Position numbers and translations under genes: made by a program. From Benincasa hispida (lineage: Eukaryota > Streptophyta > Magnoliopsida > Cucurbitales > Cucurbitaceae), in the NCBI RefSeq assembly GCF_009727055.1, contig NC_052359.1, positions 62,877,792 to 62,941,791 on the forward strand: a DNA stretch of 64,000 nucleotides, read 5' to 3'. Numbering within the stretch: position 1 is the first letter of the stretch; each line of letters starts with the position of its first letter. This document shows positions 59,694-64,000 of this stretch, piece after piece. The notes under the pieces were generated by a model that was not told where the DNA came from, searched no databases, and worked only from the letters and a program-made list of their open reading frames with translations.

Positions 59694-60040
59694 TGTTTAG
59701 GTTTGTATCTAATACGTCTCGGAACTTTCAAATTTGTGTCTAATAGGTCTCCGAATTTTAAAGTGTATGGTAAGTCCCTAAACTTTTGATTTTGTTTCTG
59801 ATAAGACCTTGAACTTTTAGTTTTATGTCTAATAGATTCGTTAATTCACAAAGTATGTTAGACACAAAATCAATAGTTCAAGGACCTATTTGATAAGAAC
59901 CTTTTAGACACAAAATTAAAAGTTTATGGACTTATTAGACACAAAATTGAAAAATCTAATGGTTTATCATAAATATGTTAAAATCTAGAGATTTATTTGA
60001 CAAGCACGTTAAAGTTCAAAATTTAGAACTAAACATATAA
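59694..60040. repeat. Foldback-like repeat, 'TAATAGGTC' family, copy 2
   Basis: The left half has GTGTCTAATAGGTCTCCGAA and ATGTCTAATAGATTCG. The right half has the inverse pattern, TTAGACACAAAATCAATAG, CTTTTAGACACAAAATTAAAAG and TTATTAGACACAAAATTG. Internal inverted repetition suggests a MITE or foldback element. Confidence 0.5.
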
Positions 60041-61194
60041 TTAAACCAAACTTTTCTTCTATCATTCTTGCTTTGTAACTTTTGGAGAGTTTTAATTTCA
60101 CAAGCTAGCTTTGAACACTACATAATAAAGTAGTCATCCAAGATAAAAGAAAAAAAGAAAACTATATGGATGGATATTAGGTCAAGCAAGCAACCCAATA
60201 TGAGATTGCCAAATAGTGTTTTGGAGAGGACCAATTTCCATTCTCTTTTGGAGGTGCCTTCTGATGATGCACTTTGGGTGGCTTTAGTTACATATCTTTT
60301 GGTTTGGCTGTGGCTGTTGTGGATGGGGGTGCCCATGAAAGGGAGGTCTGACAAATCTTCCAAAGGGGAAATGGTTTGATCAACTTTAAAGGCTTTATGG
60401 CCATTACTCTCTAACCAATAAAGCTTAGACAGAGAGAAGAAATTGTATGTGGTTTCCTTTCTGTTTTTTTTTTTTTTCTTTAAAAAAAAATCACAATTTA
60501 GTCCTTGAATTTCAATTGTCCAACTTTAATAAGTATTGAGTTAATCTTTTTATTTTTCCCACTAATTTAGGAGTCCAGTAAATTATAAAAACTAATTTGT
60601 TACCTAATTAAAAGTGCCGATTTAGTTTGATTAAATTATTTTACGATAAGGATTAAGTTGTTACAAATTAAAAGTATGGGGATTATATTGTTACATGGTG
60701 AAACTAAATTATTACATATTTGAAAGTAAGAATCAAATAATTGCCCATTAAAATTTAGAGATCAAAAGTGGTTTTTATTTTATTTTCTTTTATTTATGGG
60801 ATGCTTTTTATCCATGGGGAGTTGCTTTATTGTTCCCTCTTCTTAGGGATTTTTCGCTCTATGTTTGAGAAGAATATCTTTAAATCATTCTTCCGATGGA
60901 GTTGGAAGTTTTTTTTTTCCCCCTTTTGCTTTCAATTCTTTGTTTATGTTTAAAGTATGAAAAAGAAAAGAACAAAACAAAAGACCATTTGATAATTTTT
61001 TCTGGCTTCTTGTTCTTTCAAATTTAAATTAAAAATGTCAAATTTTTATATGAAAATTAGTTTTCAAGGTTAAATATCTAAAATTTTTAAGTTGAATTTA
61101 TTTTAGATGTTGTTATGCATTTTATAAGTTGAATGATTAATCATGCTTTCATTTATGTTTTGGGGGAAAAAATGGAACAAAAAAGCATGAGTAT

Positions 61195-61485
61195 TTGGCC
61201 ATAGTTTTTTAAATTTTGTTTAAATTTATATTTTGTATATTAGGTTTAAGAATTCAAACACTACTTTCACCTATAAATTTTGATGTTTTTGTTATCCACT
61301 TTATGTCAATATTTTTATAATCCAATTTCTAAAAATTAAAAATAGTAGCTTTAAACAACTCATTTTTGTTTTTAAAATTTGATTAAGAATTCAAATGTTT
61401 GTTTAAGAAATGTGAAAATCATACTACGTAAGTTGGAGGAAACAAATATAAATTTAAAAAGAAAAAACTAAAAACGAAATCATTA
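61195..61485. mobile_element. Degenerate MITE, first of a tandem pair
   Basis: It shares the internal order of the next copy: CACTACTTTCACCTATAAATTTT, then GTTATCCACTTTATGTCAA, TTTTGTTTTTAAAATTTGATTAAGAATTCAA, and GTTTAAGAAATGTGAAAAT. Its ends are too decayed to define. Confidence 0.5.
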
Positions 61486-61497
61486 TTATATGAGACT

Positions 61498-61772
61498 TAG
61501 GTTTCATTTGATAACCATATTGTTTTTTAAAATTAAATCAATAGACACTACTTTCATTTTCAAGATTCTTTCCTTGTCATCTACTTTCTACCAATGGTTT
61601 AAAAAATCACACCAAATTTTGAAATCTAAAGAAGTAACTTTTAAAAACTTGTTTTTATTTTTGAAATTTAGTTAAGGATTCAATCATTGTACTTAAGAAA
61701 GATGCAAAATAGACTTAATTTTCAAATGTTAAAAAAAGAAAAAAAACGAAATGGTTACTAAACGGGTCTAAA
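61498..61772. mobile_element. MITE, second of a tandem pair (cucurbit-type)
   Basis: The left end TTAGGTTTCATTTGATAACCAT is inverted at the right end (ATGGTTACTAAACGGGTCTAA), forming roughly 22-bp imperfect terminal inverted repeats. The inside matches a very abundant small element I recognise from cucurbit genomes. The 61-aa ORF in it is not a gene. Confidence 0.65.
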
Positions 61773-62119
61773 CTTTTTATTTTTTATTTCCATTTTTCAG
61801 ATTTTTGAAAAATATCTAAAAACATTATTTTATCATTACCTCTTATAATATAATAAATATATTTTGAAAAGTATAATATATTAGTTGTAAGAACAATTTT
61901 TATATTTTAATTTGAAATTTTAGGAAAATAGCAAGAAATGATTTTCTGTTCAACTAAAAAGAATAAGAAACAATAAATAGTTAACACATGTAGTTATGCT
62001 TCCTTCCCCTTTAAGAAAGAGGAAACAAAAACAAAGACATTGCTAAACGTATCCTAAATTATGTCGACTATAAATTTGTATACAATTTTGAAATCTCACT
62101 TAATGGGTTATTTTCAAAG

Positions 62120-62310
62120 GTAAAAAAATGAACTAAAATATTTATAAATAGAACAAAATCTCATTGTCTATCTATAATAGATCGTGATAGACTATTATTT
62201 GTGTCTATCTGTGTTATGATAGACACAGATAGTAATCTATCGCGATCTATTGTAAATAGACTGTGATATTTTACTATTATTTGTAAATATTTTCAAAAGT
62301 TTTATCATTT
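62120..62310. mobile_element. Palindromic MITE with GATAGACACAGATAG core
   Basis: The arms AAAATATTTATAAATAGAAC (from 62135) and the inverse TTTGTAAATATTTT near 62280 enclose a strong hairpin. ATAGATCGTGATAGACTATTA pairs with TAGTAATCTATCGCGATCTAT, and TGTGTCTATC pairs with GATAGACACA. The whole can fold into one imperfect stem. Confidence 0.65.
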
Positions 62311-63243
62311 AAAATATTTTTTCCTAATTTTAAACTCTTCTAACATCTCTTACTAAAATTTCTTTCTTTGTCCAACCTATATTCTTAACATGTTTCTTGC
62401 ACTTTACTTTCATTGACTAATATTTCCTACTTTTATTTTAGAAAAAAATCAATTTATACTATGAACTTTGAGGATTGTATCAATCAATTTAAATCCTTAA
62501 CTTTTATTGTCAAGAAAGATGAAGGAGAAAGGGCAAGTTGCAACCTAGCCATTCAAATTGCTTTCAACAGCTACATTGTGTTATCTTTCTAAATAAATGG
62601 CAAAACAGGGATAATAAAAAGTAGACCAAAGATGTGCATATTGTAGGTATCACTACTCTTTGAATATGAAAGGACTAAGAAAGCTAAATAGCGTGGGGGG
62701 TCTGTTCAAGGAATCTAAGCAGTGAATTATGTGAGGATCCACCAAAATAGTATTTTTTTCTTCCATAAATTAACAAATATGGTTAATAGAATTTAATTTT
62801 AAAAAGAAGAATCTAATATGGTTATCTTCCGAACAAAATTTCCCTAAAGTACTTTTTTTTTTTTTATGAAACAATTGGGTGAAAATTTAACTTTCAAAAC
62901 AAGAGGGAACCAACCTTTTGATTGAAGAATCTCATATTGAAAAAATTGGTATTGGAAGTCTTGATTCATGTTTTGGAGGGAGTGAGGAGATAGACTAATG
63001 TGGGTTCGGTGGACGTCCCACACACGTACCAGTCGGGTGGCTGGGTGTGTGATTATTAATTTTTAATAAAAATATTATTATTTGTATTTATTTTTTATTT
63101 TATTTTTTTCTTTTAATCGAAGAAAAAAAAAAAGGAAAAGATCCTCCCCTACGCGCTGCTTTCGTCAAACTTTCGGGGGTTTTTTTTTTTTCTGTTCTTC
63201 CGTGCACATTTTTGAGGCTCACCGTTTTTTCCGCTCGAAGGCC

Positions 63244-63250
63244 TATAAAA
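63244..63250 (+). promoter_or_regulatory. TATA box of a probable gene at the right edge
   Basis: The canonical TATAAAA in CCTATAAAAGGCG lies about 30 bp before a plausible transcription start near 63278. It is followed by a pyrimidine-rich leader-like stretch (63285-63330) typical of plant 5' UTRs. Confidence 0.55.
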
Positions 63251-63341
63251 GGCGTGGCCTTCAGTAGTTCGAGAAACACAACTCATTTTCACTTCATTTC
63301 ATTTTTCCTCTTTTAACTCTTTCATTTTAATTTTTCGAGCA

Positions 63342-63498
63342 GTGGATTTAGAAAGGACATGTGTTCTGATCAGTAATGGTGCGTTTTCGATCGGGTTTCT
63401 TTTGGCTGTTTTATCTTGGACGTCGTGGCAATTTTCAGACCTGTGCATTTTCAGACCGTTTGCACACTTGGGCAGAGTCGCGAAACATCTTAAAGAGA
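63342..63498 (+). CDS. Possible first coding exon of an unidentified gene
   Basis: The frame opens with MDLERTCVLISNGAFSIGFL, a hydrophobic stretch (FLLAVLSWTSW) that could be a signal or anchor segment, and continues to VAKHLKE. A GTGAGT donor at 63499-63504 would end the exon after 52 codons plus one base. The open frame otherwise runs on to 63569 through a T tract, which looks intronic. It is placed 92 bp after a TATA box. I do not recognise the protein, and later exons would lie beyond the window. A competing frame (ATG at 63376) or a non-coding transcript is possible. Confidence 0.35.
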
Positions 63499-63504
63499 GT
63501 GAGT

Positions 63505-64000
63505 TCCACGACTCAGTCTATAACGAGTTTCTTTTTTTTTTTTTTTTGCATGTTTTGCTCTTTGCTTGACCGCCGTGTTTTGACTGTTTATTGTTCGTCC
63601 TTTTGAGGGTCCTGCCGTTTTCAATAATAAATTTCGTTTTTCTAAGAGAATTATGTTTTTACAAAGGAGATTATAATGAAGTATTGTTTTAGAAGGATGA
63701 GAGCAAATATATAAGTTGTGGGAAAAAAAAAAGAAACATTCTAATCGTCGCTTTAGCAAATCAAAATTACGAACCTTTTCAATCGAATGGTCAATCACCC
63801 AAGAAAGCAAAATAACTTTCTTTTTTATTAAAAAAATGAATTGACCCAAAAAAATTGATGTAAAGCTATCTTTCTTAGCTATCTTTCTTTCTCTTACCTT
63901 TATTCAAAAAAGAAAATATAATTGTAGGTAATACCCACACTACAAGAGCCTCCACAAACTAGTCCCATTAGTGCGATGTAACATCACACATGTCCACTAT
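63505..64000. other. Right-edge sequence, nothing assigned
   Basis: If the exon above is real, this is its first intron. T- and A-rich tracts lie at 63532-63547 and 63720-63735. No exon with convincing coding sequence is seen. Confidence 0.4.

Larger units (their letters stand above)
58232..63242. other. AT-rich intergenic region with MITEs and foldback repeats
   Basis: Beyond the repeats listed separately, no gene is supported over these 5 kb. Homopolymer tracts occur at about 58400, 58855, 60465-60490, 62855 and 63120. The small ORF at 60170-60379 has an unusually non-AT-rich core and one hydrophobic stretch (WVALVTYLLVWLWLLWMGV), but has no known relative. Confidence 0.6.

Noticed and set aside
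1..64000. tRNA, rRNA or known small RNA genes
   Set aside because: None was recognised. The tRNA-like words found are retrotransposon primer binding sites.

Overview
The window is nuclear DNA of a flowering plant. The evidence is intron-split genes with GT-AG junctions, chloroplast-type transit peptides, tRNA-Met and tRNA-Asp primed LTR retrotransposons, and hAT and MITE repeats. Several repeat families match ones I know as common in cucurbit genomes, including the MITE pair at 61.2-61.8 kb and the low-copy LTR-like repeat at 5.6 kb. I therefore favour Cucurbitaceae, but the species cannot be fixed from this window.

The left 44.7 kb is a transposon nest whose insertion order can largely be read. 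A hAT transposase gene (remnant from 44702) is cut by a minus-strand Ty1/copia element, here called C. C's 5' LTR is 42561-44701, its gag start 39731-40132, and its gag/integrase continuation 17317 down to 15869. A second minus-strand copia, B, sits inside C's gag; its LTRs are 17318-17710 plus 28090-29882 and 37873-39730, and its pol is 29998-33004. B's 3' LTR is split by a 10.4-kb Athila-like Ty3/gypsy element (17711-28089, minus strand), and B's internal region is split by a solo LTR (33018-34891). C's integrase is cut by a third minus-strand copia, D. D's leader carries a solo LTR with a perfect 5-bp duplication (3799-5010), and its LTR is split by a plus-strand copia, A (6321-14480, target duplication ATAGC). 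The leftmost 2.4 kb holds an Athila-type integrase end, a related extra ORF, and an LTR end. All transposon genes seen carry stops, frameshifts or large deletions.

The right 19 kb is gene-bearing. Two nuclear genes could be reconstructed exon by exon on the plus strand. The first is an 8-exon gene (47896-49771) for a 305-residue plastid-type SOUL haem-binding protein. The second is a 12-exon gene (52863-58231) for a 342-residue plastid-type protein with two tandem glutaredoxin/GST-N-like modules (CPFC and SPFC); its first active site lies on a 19-nt micro-exon. A TATA box and possible first exon of a third gene lie at 63.24-63.5 kb. The DNA between 58.2 and 63.2 kb is AT-rich and holds MITEs and foldback repeats. 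The two complete genes are separate transcription units with no visible functional link, apart from both products being predicted plastid proteins.

Three spots look like assembly artefacts rather than biology: an exact Nextera (Tn5 mosaic-end) junction at 40281-40318, a 68-bp duplication around a single N at 35246, and an implausible poly-C/poly-G block at about 9823-9990. The most interesting unexplained signal is a set of degenerate arrays of a CGATCG-centred motif, roughly ACGATCGTTTAG. The arrays recur both in the LTRs and in the leaders of several copia elements.
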